From Bondarzewia mesenterica (Eukaryota; Basidiomycota; Agaricomycetes; Russulales; Bondarzewiaceae), in contig SGPL01000035.1 of the NCBI GenBank assembly GCA_004802705.1, positions 49,062-113,061 on the forward strand: a stretch of DNA of 64,000 bases, read 5' to 3'. The notes under the pieces are model-generated. The model was not told the origin of the DNA. It saw only the letters and a program-made list of their open reading frames with translations, and ran no database searches. This document shows, in pieces, positions 43,486 through 56,020 of this stretch (position 1 is its first letter; each line of letters opens with the position of its first letter). Position numbers and translations under genes: made by a program.

Positions 43486-46400
43486 CGGAAGAGTGATCAG
43501 AACGGAGCAGCTCGTAGAGAACGGATGGAGAGGAAGCAAGGAAAACGCATCGGAGAATCCGACTGGTGAAGCAGATATAAGAAAGGGAAAAGCCAAGATT
43601 GGATAGAAGTTATGAGTGGTATATTTGTTTCAAAAGAAATGAAAACGGCGATTGATAAAATCAACCAGGACGCAGTCAACGGCGCCCTATCCTCGGCGGT
43701 CACGTCGCCCTGTAACTAACAGTGCGCAGCCGGACAGAGGTCTTGTCTCCGATCTATGGCATCGCTTGGTGCTTAGCCTTACGAGGGGAACTGAGTCAGA
43801 CGAACGGTCAGACGGTCCATTCCTCATCACGCTCTGCAATTGTAAGTACTGCACGGCTTTCAGGGAACCTTTCGGACTCGGACACACGAGTGGCGTCTCA
43901 TCTGGTAATCTTAGGATGCTCAGATTAGATTTCGGAAATTGCCGGGTACATGCGTAACTATCTCTAACTATCTCCGTCAATGAATTGTTGCTTTTCTTCC
44001 CTGACATAATTTAAGCACTATTTTCCCCACCTGTGTCTCTACTCCCAATCTTGGAGCTCTGGAGCTTGAAGTTTGAATAGCTGTGACTTGAATGATATTG
44101 AACTCCTGGGGGCCAATCCTTGTTCCTGTATATTCGGCGCCATTCGCCTAGGCGCGGCCCCTTCAGACACAGGCCCCGCGCTTCGCGAACTCCTCATGAA
44201 GTAATGGCGAACTGCAGGGACGCACATATCCAATTCGGATAAAGCACCCACTTGCTACGTGCCCGACTTAGTCACAAGTCAACTTTATTTAAACGGTGTA
44301 ATTGTTCAGGAACTCGGCCAGCCAAAGGCAGTGAAATAGAGCAATCCTTTCTATATCGCGTATGCATCAGATGGGCATATCTCAGCTATCCATTATCTTG
44401 TTTGACTTGCACGTCTGCGATGTGCCGTCAACAGTTTCTGGTCACCAGTCCGCTATTTGAAGCACCATGAACACGTTCCTACTATTCCATCCTCTGATAT
44501 CTCTGCTTTCCGGATCTATCAGGTTATCGATATCCGATAGTTTCCAGATTGTACGTGAACGAGAGCGCCATTCTCTCAATCTGACGGTACTATCGGTGCA
44601 CTAGCTCAGGATCCTGCATTCGGTCAGATACTTATCAACCCGTTGACTCGTTTCTTCACATGACGTTCTGTCCTCTTGTCTTCTCAATCCGTGATGTCCG
44701 TGGCTTCTCATGCCGAATAGGCCCTGATAGGCCCTGATACGCACTCAAGGCATAAGCGCCCTTCGCTTTCCGCGGCGCTATCTCAGTCTACCCGCTCCAG
44801 TGCCGTTTCGGTCCTAGTCCCTCATGTCCGTTCGTCGACGCCGAAGACGGACCTTTGACGTGCTTGCAATAATGTCGCATTGCCACCGCATCAGACTGTT
44901 CCTGGTCGCCCACAATTTATCCGTACATACGAATGATCCTTCCTTGCCATTTTCACTTCCATGTGCTCTCACGACCGAACCTTCGCCGACTAGCCAAGGA
45001 CCTACAGATATGACATATCTGTTTTTTTTCGGTCGGCTTTTGGATCGGGCTGGGTCGGCGGCCGTATCCGTTCTGTGGTAGGTACTGCTTCGTGCTATTG
45101 TGCTCCAACATTCAACAATCAATACCTAGTCTTGAAGCGCTCGAAACGAATCAGGTTGATACAGATACTCTCCGTTCGAATTACAGTTATTTGTTTCTGA
45201 CTTCGATTCTTCGGAATTCATGTATGTAAGTACAGGCCACGATCTATCGCAGCTCAAATTGTTTCGGGTTGACTGTGCTGTCAGTCTTTTGCCCCTCTGT
45301 GGGCCTGCTAATAGAATGAAGGCTTGAGATTCTCCAGAATTCCGGTAAATCGTCATACCACCGATTTCCGGTGCCTCTTAAAATTTCAAGCCTGTTGGCT
45401 ATTGTGTCCACGAATGCAGGGCCCACGATTGCGGTCAACGTTCAACGTTCAACGTTCAAACATCGTTCTCTAGAGTCGTTCGCTAGCTATGCGATCGGGC
45501 TAGGCTAGCTCCACGTCTTAACTCATCCAGGAAGACGAGACTAAGCCTTGCTAGTACTTACTGCTACAACCATTGGTGAGTCTCATTTAGTTGTGGCACG
45601 ACCGATGAACCTCCTGCGAATCCAATTCAGTTTTGGTTTTTCTGATCATGACGAAGTCTCGCAATATTTGGGGCAAACCACTGACAAAACAGAAAAAAGG
45701 CAAATTGCTCGGATGACTCTTTCACAAATCGAGTTCAAACTACTGTACTTACACAAATTTAAACAACTTACAACTCAAGCCAAAGCGGACGTCAATGATA
45801 CGATTTACAGTACATGCTGTGATCTGACGTAGATTCGCACCGTAAGCATGAGGTCCTACAACCCTCTACAGTGTCAGACAGGAAGATCCTGAGGCACGAA
45901 GGTTGACGAGTGGCTACTCTGCCTCGGGGAGACTATCTACAACCAGCTACAACCGCGCCGTCATCGGTTGTAAGAAGCCGTTACTGTAATTCCCTGAAGT
46001 GATCCGCCGGCTATCATTGTCCCTTTCTCGAGCTTCCTCTTGCTTCCTCGTCATTCGGAATCTTCACAAAACCTTCGTATGTGACGCAGTGTTTGCTTCA
46101 CGCTGTCACTGTTTCTGAAGATTATATCGATGACTGTCCAACAGCTACTAGGAGATGGTAAGATTAAAATAGCTAAGACCACGTATAATTGGGCGCGATG
46201 ATGGAGATTTACTTGTGTAGGCGGTGCTCTCGTTTATTGCAATACAATTGAAGAAATGTAAATGGAATGCGCTTGCTCTCGCAAAACTCATTACTAGCTG
46301 CGCGTTTCGGCGATTACGAAAAGTACACAATTTCCAGTATTATTCCAACACGAAAATCGAGATGAGAGTAGTCGAAGACGAGAGCTCGAAATGTTATTGT

Positions 46401-47446
46401 GATGCATGGATGACCTCAACAGATCTCACCTGAATACCATGATTCGTTATTTAAAGCTGGAAACAGATTCCATGACGATATAGCGCGCAGTCGATTAATT
46501 TATAATTGTCCACCAGTCACAAGATTGACAAAGATGTATCGAAAGCTGATTAGCCACTCAACCAGTTCAAACACACGGTGAACGGCATGCCCAGCCAACG
46601 ACCTCCTTGGAGCTCCTCTTCCGATCTCCTGAAGTTCACGCCCTAAAGGCACAAGCGTGCACGAACACAATAGAAGTTCGGTAAGACTGTAAAGATTGCG
46701 GAATCCGTCTCTGAGGCGGCTATATACAAAAAAAAAAAGAGAAACACGTGACTCGGTCCGTGCGCGGGAACACAGGCACATCGCACTTTATGAGACTTTA
46801 TGCTTATATAGTTTGGATATATCGCTGCTGTGACTATCGAAAGTTTCACCTGGCGGTTGATGCTTAGTCTCCTATTCTGTCTGAGCTTGACAGTGGGAGT
46901 ACTCATTTTGAATCGTGCTTAGGGAGATGGATTCGTCTTCTTCCCAAGATCGTCCGGTTCGACCTGTCTGCAGCTACGAGGGCGAGCCGCGACCCGTACA
47001 GGAGGCACATTCTGATACACTTGCAAATATTGTTACGAGCTCTAGGACATGTTCTATTATAATCGCTGCAGTACCATCCGTCAGATGTTTAACCTCTATC
47101 ATTGTGGTAGCTAAACTTGATCAACACTGGTAACACACTTTGCAGAGACCAAGTTAGTCACATAGTGTCTTGTCATTCAGAGTGCACTTATCAGAGTTAT
47201 CTTCGCGTGTGCCATTGAATAGTTGCAGATTCACCAAATTTTGCATATGCTCATCGAAGCAATCAGAATACAAAGGTCCCTGAAAACGAGTTTAAAAGGA
47301 AACTGATAAGATAGGGTAAAGGTCACGTCGAGGGTGTAAGACTATGCAACTGTAGAATGGCTTGACCAGGCTGCGAAAGTCGAAACCACTGTCTTGTGCA
47401 TCCATGACATCAAACAGAACTCAGTGAATTGTAGACAATCTGAAGA
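43486..47446. other. Long intergenic region
   Basis: No gene supported in 4 kb. It contains a short tandem repeat (TCAACGT three times, about 45435-45456), a doubled GGCCCTGATA near 44720-44740, the dispersed repeat at 45874-45931 and an A-rich run near 46730. Short frames overlap on both strands without family features. Confidence 0.45.
45874..45931 (+). repeat. Dispersed 58-bp repeat, copy 2
   Basis: About 93 percent identical to 17001-17058 and in the same orientation (TCAGACAGGAAGATCCTGAG..). It lies in an intergenic region with no nearby element ends recognised. Confidence 0.7.
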
Positions 47447-48954
47447 TCAGAGCTCGCTGACGAAGACCGCTGCCATACCCATGCCGGAGCCAATGCACAT
47501 GCTAGTCACGAAAATTTTCCCACCCGTCTGTCGTGCAATGTTGAAACCCGTCGCGATCTGTCGCGCCCCGGCTACAAAAACACAACCGTCTGTCAACCAA
47601 AATTATCATAACAATAAAAGAGAAAAGACACATACTGCATCCTAATGGGTGCCCGAAAGCGATCGCGCCTCCGTTCAAATTGACCTTTTCAAACGGAATA
47701 CCAATTTTTTGCACAGAATATACAGCTTGACTGGCAAACGCTTCATTGATTTCGTAGAAGTCGATTTCCTCCTTGTTTAGCCCGGCCTTCTCGAGAACCT
47801 TAGGAATGGCGTAGGCAGGTCCAACGCCCATGATCCGCGGGGGCACGCCGACAACGGCTGCCGATACAAATTTGCCCAGGATGGGCAGGGACAGGCGTTT
47901 GGCGACACTACGGCGGGCAAGGAGAACAGCTGCAGCACCATCGGAGACTTGCGATGCAGAACCTGTTGAGCGGGATAAATAAGCCGAATTGTTTGACGAT
48001 GAATAGCAGAGACGTACCGGCGTGCGTCGATCCATCCGGCTTGAACGCTGGCTTCAGTTTCGCCAGACTCTCCTTCGTAACTCCATCTCTAATTCCGTCG
48101 TCATGGTCTACAACCAATTCCGTCTCCTCCCCGCTCTTGGGGTCAACCCACCTGACTTTGAGTGGAACGATTTCGTCCTTGAACTTACCCGCCTTCTGTG
48201 CGGCGGCTGCCTTTTGGAAAGATTTGGCGGAGAAATCGTCCTGTACTTCACGTGAAATGCCGAAATTTGCAGAGACATTCTCTGACGTGATGCCCATAGG
48301 AATGAGGCAATCCTGGGCTTGCTGGTTGGAAAGAACGGCTTCGGAGAAGGCGTCAGGCAAAACACCAGCGCCGTAGCCGAAAGTCATGGATTCGACACCT
48401 GCACCTAGATATGTAGGAAAGATACAGTATTGATAAATGCTGTCGTGAAAGCGAAAAAGAGAAGAACAGGATACACGCACCAATCCCGATATCGATCTGG
48501 CCGCTGGTGATCTGCGCCGCAATCTGGTTGACTGCAGTCAACCCTGACGAGCATTGTCTGTTGACCGTTGAAATTGGTGTAGTAACCGGGATTCCAGCAT
48601 GAAAACTAGCCATGCGAGCGGCACTAGCTCCTCCTCCAGGGGGGAGAACATTACCAACAAATATGTCTTCAATGAGATTGGGGTCGAGATTCACTTTAGA
48701 ATAGACGGCGCGAAGAACGCCGGAGAGAATTTCCTCAGGGCGTGTATCTTTGAAACCACCTTTCTTGCTCTGTCAATATGTTCAAGTTGGGGTGAGGTGA
48801 GTGGCGGAAGGGGGGTAGTATGCGGTCAAACCTTGGTCAGGGCAGAACGAACGGCAGAAACGATGACGACGTCGTTATCATTTTGAGCGAGAATGGCTGT
48901 CTTGCCGGTAGAGGGAGCAACAAAGTTGGAGATGCGCTGGGTTAAGGAGGACAT
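47447..48954 (-). CDS. 3-ketoacyl-CoA thiolase (acetyl-CoA acyltransferase)
   Basis: Exons on the minus strand: 48954-48832, 48769-48481, 48404-48018, 47962-47636, 47571-47447; 416 residues. The enzyme cleaves 3-ketoacyl-CoA to acetyl-CoA and a shortened acyl-CoA, the last step of beta-oxidation. All active-site blocks are present: acyl-accepting Cys in NRQCSSGLTAV, NEAFASQAV, His in FGHPLGCTGARQ and the second Cys in CIGSGMGMA. Size and N-terminus (MSSLTQRISNFVAPSTG) resemble the peroxisomal Pot1 group, but I see no canonical C-terminal SKL (it ends VSEL) and only a poor PTS2-like RI..P motif, so location is uncertain. Divergent from the FAD monooxygenase with 474 bp between starts. Confidence 0.93.
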
Positions 48955-49428
48955 GATTGTGTGTAGTGCTGCAGCAGTCGAAGAACGACAGGCTATAAAG
49001 CGAGGTCACGTTTACATGTGAATCACAACGCAAAGGCCGATGACCGGCTACTTTACTTGAAAGCACCTGCCAGATTTTGCTACCCTCAATCTAAGGTTAG
49101 GGTGACTGATATGTCCCTACCTGCTACCACATTGCACAACTCAATGCTCTGATCAATATATGCCGGATGTCTTGTAAGACCGCGTGAAGACCGCTAAAAC
49201 AACCACCGTCGAGGAACAGGGGGCTTATCGCTCAGCGCTCAGGATTCGACAGTCCTATTTCCCCGGCCTGCATCGTGTCCGACCATCGGTGCGTTCTTGA
49301 CTCCTGTATTCCTCGATAGTCACAAGGATGACTGTCTTTTCGCGCGATCGTTCGCATTATAGTCCGGCACTTAAGTATGCCAACCTGCCATGCCAATACA
49401 TAGTCAGAATCGTCTCGCGAATTAGGCC
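48955..49428. other. Divergent promoter region
   Basis: Shared spacer between thiolase (minus) and monooxygenase (plus). No specific site can be named with confidence. Confidence 0.45.
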
Positions 49429-51526
49429 ATGGCAGCTCAAACCTCACATGCAGATGATCGTTTGCAGAAGCTTGGCTATACTCAGGCCCTTCCGATGAAT
49501 TCCTCTGGTATACGCATCATCGTTGTTGGATCTGGGTTTGCTGGCCTGGCTTGCGCTATTGAGTCGGTAAGAAAGGGTCATTCGGTCGTTATTCTTGAAA
49601 AGCACGAGGAACATACGCAGCTCGGTGTGTACTCTGTTGTGCTGTCAAAATGTCATATTTGAGACCTGATCAATGTAGGAGACGTACGTCCTATTTTGAC
49701 CACCAAATATTTGCTTTTTATGGTACCATTTTATAGGTAATTTCCTTGAATATCAACGTAGGCCGCTTTCTTGTCCGCTGGGGTCTCCACGACATGTACG
49801 CCGTCTCTTTGATGCCTTCCCATTTTCGAAATTGCACTCTATCTAATAGCGTATAGACTCTGGCCTATCTGCGGTCATGCCTCCTTCCTACACCTCCACA
49901 ATTACAAAGGTGATCTAATTCAGAAGCAGCCCTTGCCGCAGTCTATGTACGGCTCGCACGCGTACAATGGTCATCGTGGAGAAATCCACTCAGTTCTCGT
50001 TGAGCATGCGCACTCACTGGGGATTGATATACGTCTCGGGGAAAGGGTCACGGAGTATTTTGAAGATGGAAAAAGTGGGAAAGCAGGTGTGGTGAGTAAT
50101 GGAGTCAGGATCGAGGCAGATTTGGTCATCGCGGCTGATGGGGTGAGAAGTTTGGCGAGGAAGCTCGTGCTGGTAAGTTCCTTTTAAACTATGTGCTGTT
50201 ATTTTCTCCATTCAAGTCTGTCGTTCCACTTGTTTTGTCATCTGAAATGAGTGAATTCGCGCAGGATTACGACGATAAGCCGAGATCGTCTGGGTATGCG
50301 ATTTATCGCGCTTGGTTTGACGCGCAGGCAATGGGAGTAGACAAGGACCCGTTGACGGAGTTTTTGGCTAGGGAGGAGGATGTTTTATATGGCTGGGTAG
50401 GTGCGTGTACATCTTATCTTTTGTTGTGAACTGCTCTGTTCCTTTAATCTCGTATCTCATACTATTTTTTCTTTCACTTTTTCTCTACCGTCATCCTGCT
50501 GATTCTGATAATCTGTAAATTGGCAGGCCAAGACGTCCACTTTCTTACTTCAAATTGTAAAAATGGAACTTCTGTGTCCTGTGTCCTGACCCACAAGTAC
50601 GCACCCTCCATATCCACACATACCCGAAAGACCTATGGTGTTATTTGGTTTTCTGAATACGGCCTGACCATTCCATGAACATATACGCACAGAGATGAAG
50701 CAGATATCGACGAATCCTGGTCCTTTCCTGGTGATAAGGCCAACGTCCTTGATATCGTAAAAGATTGGGACCCTCGCTGCGCTGCCATTCTCTCCAAAGC
50801 CCCCTCGTTTATTGACTGGAAGCTCGTACATCGTGATCCGCTGCGTACGTGGATAAGTCCCGGAGCAAGGCTGGCATTAATCGGAGATGCAGCGCATCCA
50901 TTTCTGCCGTGCGTGGTTCTTCTGTTTGTTTCTTCACCACCTTTCAGGTCTGGGTTATAATTATTCAGTATAGCATTTTTTTTCTGTCCGGCTTCTGTTC
51001 ATCGTGTTTTATTCTCGACTCTTCTTGGCCATGTTTCTTGTCCATTTTACTTATCACACCCGCGACGGTTCCTGTTCGTTGACGCCGATTTTGTTTTAAT
51101 GCTCTTTTCCATCCGTACAGGACTAGCATACAAGGCGCATCGCAAGCCATTGAAGACGGTGTCACGATCGCCGTGCTATTGCAACTAGCGGGTAAGGGTG
51201 ACATTTCTCTTGCTGTGCGTGCATGGGAGAAAATTCGGTGTGTAACAGCTCTTGTCGGTTTATTGTTTTCTTTGGATTCACGTTTTCGTTTTCTGTGCNT
51301 NCACCATCCTGGCAGCTATCAACGCGTCCNCTTGGCCCAACTTCTCGGAGAATCCACGCGCGATACATGGCATCAAGCCACCTTGGATGACCGTGGATCT
51401 AAGATGGATCTACCCAGACCNGAATGGTTGCTCGATTTTGACGCAGAGCGGGAGGCGTATGAGCGATGGGACAATGTCAGTGATGTCATTAGGGAGGAAG
51501 GGTANCAACTTCCCGAATTGCGCTGA
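49429..51526 (+). CDS. FAD-dependent monooxygenase, salicylate-hydroxylase-like
   Basis: Exons: 49429-49624, 49679-49683, 49737-49795, 49857-50172, 50265-50400, 50527-50596, 50693-50908, 51121-51237, 51316-51526; 441 residues with a few N-derived unknowns in the last exon. The Rossmann motif IIVVGSGFAGLACAIE binds FAD; VIAADGVRS is the DG motif, and LIGDAAHPFLP the GD motif for the flavin ribityl. The order fits group A aromatic hydroxylases, which insert one oxygen atom into aromatic rings using NAD(P)H; the substrate is unknown. Exon 2 is only GAGAC (5 nt): without it the frame of VGRFLVRWGLHD is lost, with it QLGD-VISLN reads through. Its neighbour is a thiolase; a shared catabolic role is possible but not shown. 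Confidence 0.87.
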
Positions 51527-54500
51527 CATGTGGAAGTTACCTGGAAGGATCAGGGGACNNAAGATTTGGGGTTAACGTCAGCTGCCACGAAATATCAACT
51601 AAGTACCATCATAGCAGTACTTGTGCGTGCTCGGTACTGGGGTACTATCGTGGGGACCACGACAGGTGCCATTCTATTTGCATCGTACTAGACTTGTCCN
51701 TCACTAAGACTCGCTTGTAAATATTACTGGATAAATAGCAGTTGGGCCCGTCANCCGACCCGATAAACTTNTATGGAAANTATGCACACTTACTTTCATT
51801 TCATCGGTGCGTCCTGTTTTTCCTCTCATCCTTGATAGCCATTCGGTGGTGGCAGGCTTCTCTGGGGATTATCTTGGATGTCAACACGTTTTGACACATG
51901 TTTTGTGCAGTGTGCACGTCCGTCGCCCTCTGTCACCGCAAGCCGGGAATTCTGTCGCGATATGTACCACCATACTGATCATTGCTGCATTCTTCTGAAT
52001 GGTCCGCTTCCCTGTTGAACCGTATTTCTAATACAGATCTCANTTTCGGNCTACTAGTAGCTGTACATAANTTCGCTCCCTCGCACTCTGTTCTGCTCCG
52101 TGCAACGGAGATATCCTTTGTGTTCACAGGTTCAGTANTCTTTTATATCGTGTTTATGCTGACGACTCACACATACCCAAGTGTTTCAAATTCAATTCGA
52201 GCGTATGATAGATGAATAAACTGATGGGGANCTCGTGACGACCCTGCAGAGTCAGGCAGAGTTAATTATAGGGTGCAGATACTGACAAATTATTTTGGTG
52301 GAATCATCTGGAANCNNNNNNNNNNNNNNNNNNNNNNNNNNNNNNNNNNNNNNNNNNNNNNNNNNNNNNNNNNNNNNNNNNNNNNNNNANNNNATTGATN
52401 NATGTAANTGGANNNCAATGNANGNNGATTCCTGAAGGTGCTTGCGAAGGACTGCGGTCTTTAGGTGCGCTCNTCCTATCATTGACTNTCTAATTCCTGA
52501 TTTTCTCTTCGCGCGTTGTTGAAAATATACCAGCAATTCCTATACTTAATGATCCAACGTTCCGGNTGGATGTTTAGTTGTCATCACCGACTCCATCCTC
52601 CGGCCCGAAAAAAAAAAATTCCATATGTATCCTAACTTGCAGTCGCGGCTCNTAGGCTATCAATGCATCCTCCGTCCTCGAGNTGGATTACAGGTGATAC
52701 ACCGACCGCTGCGGAGACGCATGAAAGATGCCAATGCATTATGCATGGCTGTGCACTGGCCTTTGAATTCACCATTTTCATAACTCGCCTTTCATTCAGA
52801 TCAGCCTTCTTCTCAACTCAGGCAAGCGCGGCTGATAACTNACCTTAATGTACGGGCAAACACACTATGCCATTATGGAATGATGGACCAAGGGTTCAAT
52901 CACCCTCACAGGACCCTGTTCAATGATGCAGATGGCAGATNCAGATGTATCCCACGTCGACCTTGATCCGTTGGTACCAGAAATACTGTGCAGGACCATC
53001 GTCCTGATGGAGATTGGATCAGATCAAATCCTCTTTTGGCTCAGGCTCTGTTGGACNTGGTTACGTGCGTTCTTCTCGGATGGTTAGCCTTGACAAGTTC
53101 GTGTAGGCCACATTTTCGTCAGGCGCTGAGGGTTTGNAAATTCCCTCTAGGGTCTTCGTCGCGACCTTGGTATGACCGGAAGGAAAAGTCAAAGATGTAG
53201 CTCGTAAACGCAGCCGACTCGAAGNCTCCGACTCATACATCGGAAATTTAATAGTTGGCCGGTGGGGGGAATCATTCCACAGTCGTAACGCATTGGGCTC
53301 AAAACAGGCTGTGATGGTAATAGAATTGTTACCCTGAAGCGCTGATGTCTATCGTTTCACACGCGCTGCCACTAAGCCAGAAGTCCTGAAGGCCTCACAG
53401 TCGCAGTGGAATGGGCATGTTGCCGAATACGGTGTGCCTGCACACTATCTTCTTTCCCCCTCTCTCGTCGCAAGGCACCAAGTCTGACATCTATGGTGAG
53501 CGCCTTTCTCTTATCTGCAACACTTGTGTGTGCTATTCCAGCCTTCATTGACGTTCTTCCAGGACTTGACTTAAAGATACTGGATTACATCTCACTGTCC
53601 CAGNCTATTGCATGGTCACATCCGTGAAATAGCTTTCAGGCGCCGTCGGTGGATAGAGCCTTTTTGAGTGGAAGCGCCTGCTCAGCTCTTCCTTGTACCA
53701 TCAGACTCCCACAGGCGTTCATTTGGACCACTTCAATCCGAGAAAGTCGACGTCCTAAATGGTGAGAGGAATTGACGCGGAGACCGAGGCCCACGCGTAT
53801 AGACCCCCATGATTAGTATCTATCCCCAAGGTCCAGCGCATAAAGCCGAACGGCAGAAAACCTATTCTTTAGGAGGAAACATCCAGAAGTAGAAGCCCAG
53901 GTGATCTGACCGTGAAGCCCGACATGTAGGACCCTGTAAATGGACGTAGTACCGCAGCGCTGTCGTAGGTCCCGTTCAAACAAGGCAGAGAACTATCTGG
54001 TCTGTTGAGCCCTAATCAACCGTAGAGATCATGGCGAAGTGATCTTATATGATGTACCGGCGCGGTGGTGAACGTATTAGGATCGCAGCAGACTGCACTC
54101 AATTCAAATTTCGGTCGACTTGAATAACAAGCGCGCGCGCGGAAGCAAATCGAGCGGCGGAGCTTGCTTTCCCGGCACACACCCCATCAATGAATCAGAT
54201 CCTGACAGATCAGGGGTCCAGCTTTGGGTTACTACCAAACGCAGATATGACTCGGAGGCTGTCGCAACACTTGTCGGGCGGATGGCATCCTCAAAATAAG
54301 CCGCATCAATAATTGATTCATCGTAGTACTTACTTAGCTGCCTTCCAATGGGGAGTATCCGTAGATAGCCAGACCGCCGCTGTCAGAACTTGCACTCTTG
54401 ACATCACGAGTTTCAATCACATCACAGATATGGAATCCTTGTCCGCGCCTGTTCAGTCAGCAGGTTCGTTGACGAATCTGCCTTCGCACCATGCATTCAT

Positions 54501-56020
54501 GGAACCAATCACCGTATCACAACGCTTTTGCCTGCTTCCGCATCACAGCTTGACGCTGCTTGATGTTCCGTAACCATTGTCACGGTCCTTGTCCTTGTAC
54601 CACTAGTGCCTATTCACCTCGAACTTCTAACTTCGTTCGGCGCCGCCCCTTCATTCTGGAAAAATCCCGTCGCCTTCCAAGACTGTCTCCTCGTGAGCGC
54701 TGAGTGTGAAGAGCTTCGATGCGGAGCGCCTTGGTGGCGATGACATGCCATCTGTTGATGGGCTGATACGGTGCGTGGCTGGGAGCCTGGCTCTTCTGAG
54801 CAATTTAGACTTGCTCACCTCATGACAGCCTTCCCAGCCCAATGGGATCCGGTGAATCTTCGCCCGCATGCACAGGAGACTGCCACTAATAGCGCGGGTA
54901 CTGCGCATGACTCACACCCACCTCAAGGCCTCAGGCCTTCAAGCTTCATGCTCCGGAGATGTTCAGTGCCGGGAGAATCCCCAACTCGGGAGTTTCGAGG
55001 ACGATCTTGGATCCAACTCGAACAAGAACAAGACGGCTTGAGCGAAGTGTTTCGCAAACGGTGCTTATCGACCGTTCGTTAGCATCTCATGATCAATCAA
55101 CTATGACGGCGACAACGGTTAACATTCGCCGATCGCTCTTGATCGAATTATAAATATTACATGGTGCTGAGGCCTCGCTGAGAGCCTGGGGCCAGACGTC
55201 GACGTTTGGACTCTTCCTTTCATTTTGAGTTTTTCAATTAGTTTACAGCATTGTACGTGGTTTATACGTACACTAACACAGGGGTCGGCATCGTTGGCGC
55301 AAGCGGATTGCACATCTTAATTTTCTACACAGGAACTGCATAAATACAAGCGGTGTGATTTCGCTGCAAGTGTCGGATACTGATACTGCAACATGCACAC
55401 GTCCACGTCGGAATTGAAAGCGAGAACAGCTGGAACAAATGGTGACAAGAAAGACAGCAATTGAGAGGCAGATAGAAAAGGGAAAATCTTGGTGTGGTAT
55501 GATGCAGAGCAGAGTAGGTCAAAAGGAACCCAAAAAGAAAGGAACGTACAATGTGCGCGTCCCAAGAGAAGAAAGTGTAACGAACATGGTGCACGGCTTG
55601 AGGAGCGAAGCTGCGCCAAAGGCAGGTCCCCAAAACGTCGAAAAGAGGCGGGTGCGGTGAAGTGGAACGCAGCCACTTGCATGAAAGGAAGAAGAAAGTG
55701 TGAAAAACACCGCCCACGTGAACAAAGGCACCCGCACTGCGCGAGCTCGGAAAGAAGACGGTACAGAAGTCCAGCTGAGCCACAAACATACATACACGAA
55801 AATGGGCAAAAGCCGACTATAATAAAAAAAGCACGTATTCGAACGAATTCTTGAGTCTGAGAACGAGGGATATGGGTTCCAAGAAAACATAACTTTTGTG
55901 AAGGCGAGGGAGAGGTGAAGCACGTCTGTAAGAAACGGGTGACAAAGATTATATATGTGCAGAAGCGGGNTGTGCGCATCGCATGGTGATGAAATCAGAG
56001 ATTCTAGCGGGATGTTTGGC
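51527..56020. other. Intergenic, low-quality sequence with gap
   Basis: Many single Ns (51.5-53.6 kb and again from 55.97 kb) and a longer N run. No gene is supported. The frames near 54771-55082 and, on the minus strand, 55317-56103 show no family features; the latter is probably 3' flank of the GATA gene. Confidence 0.5.
52315..52395. other. Assembly gap (run of N)
   Basis: About 75 consecutive N with scattered N on both sides, in a region of poor base calls. Confidence 0.95.

Noticed and set aside
47447..51526. Thiolase plus monooxygenase as a metabolic gene cluster
   Set aside because: Only two genes, both from large families, with no transporter, regulator or synthase of a common pathway close by; the Zn2Cys6 gene is 4 kb away.
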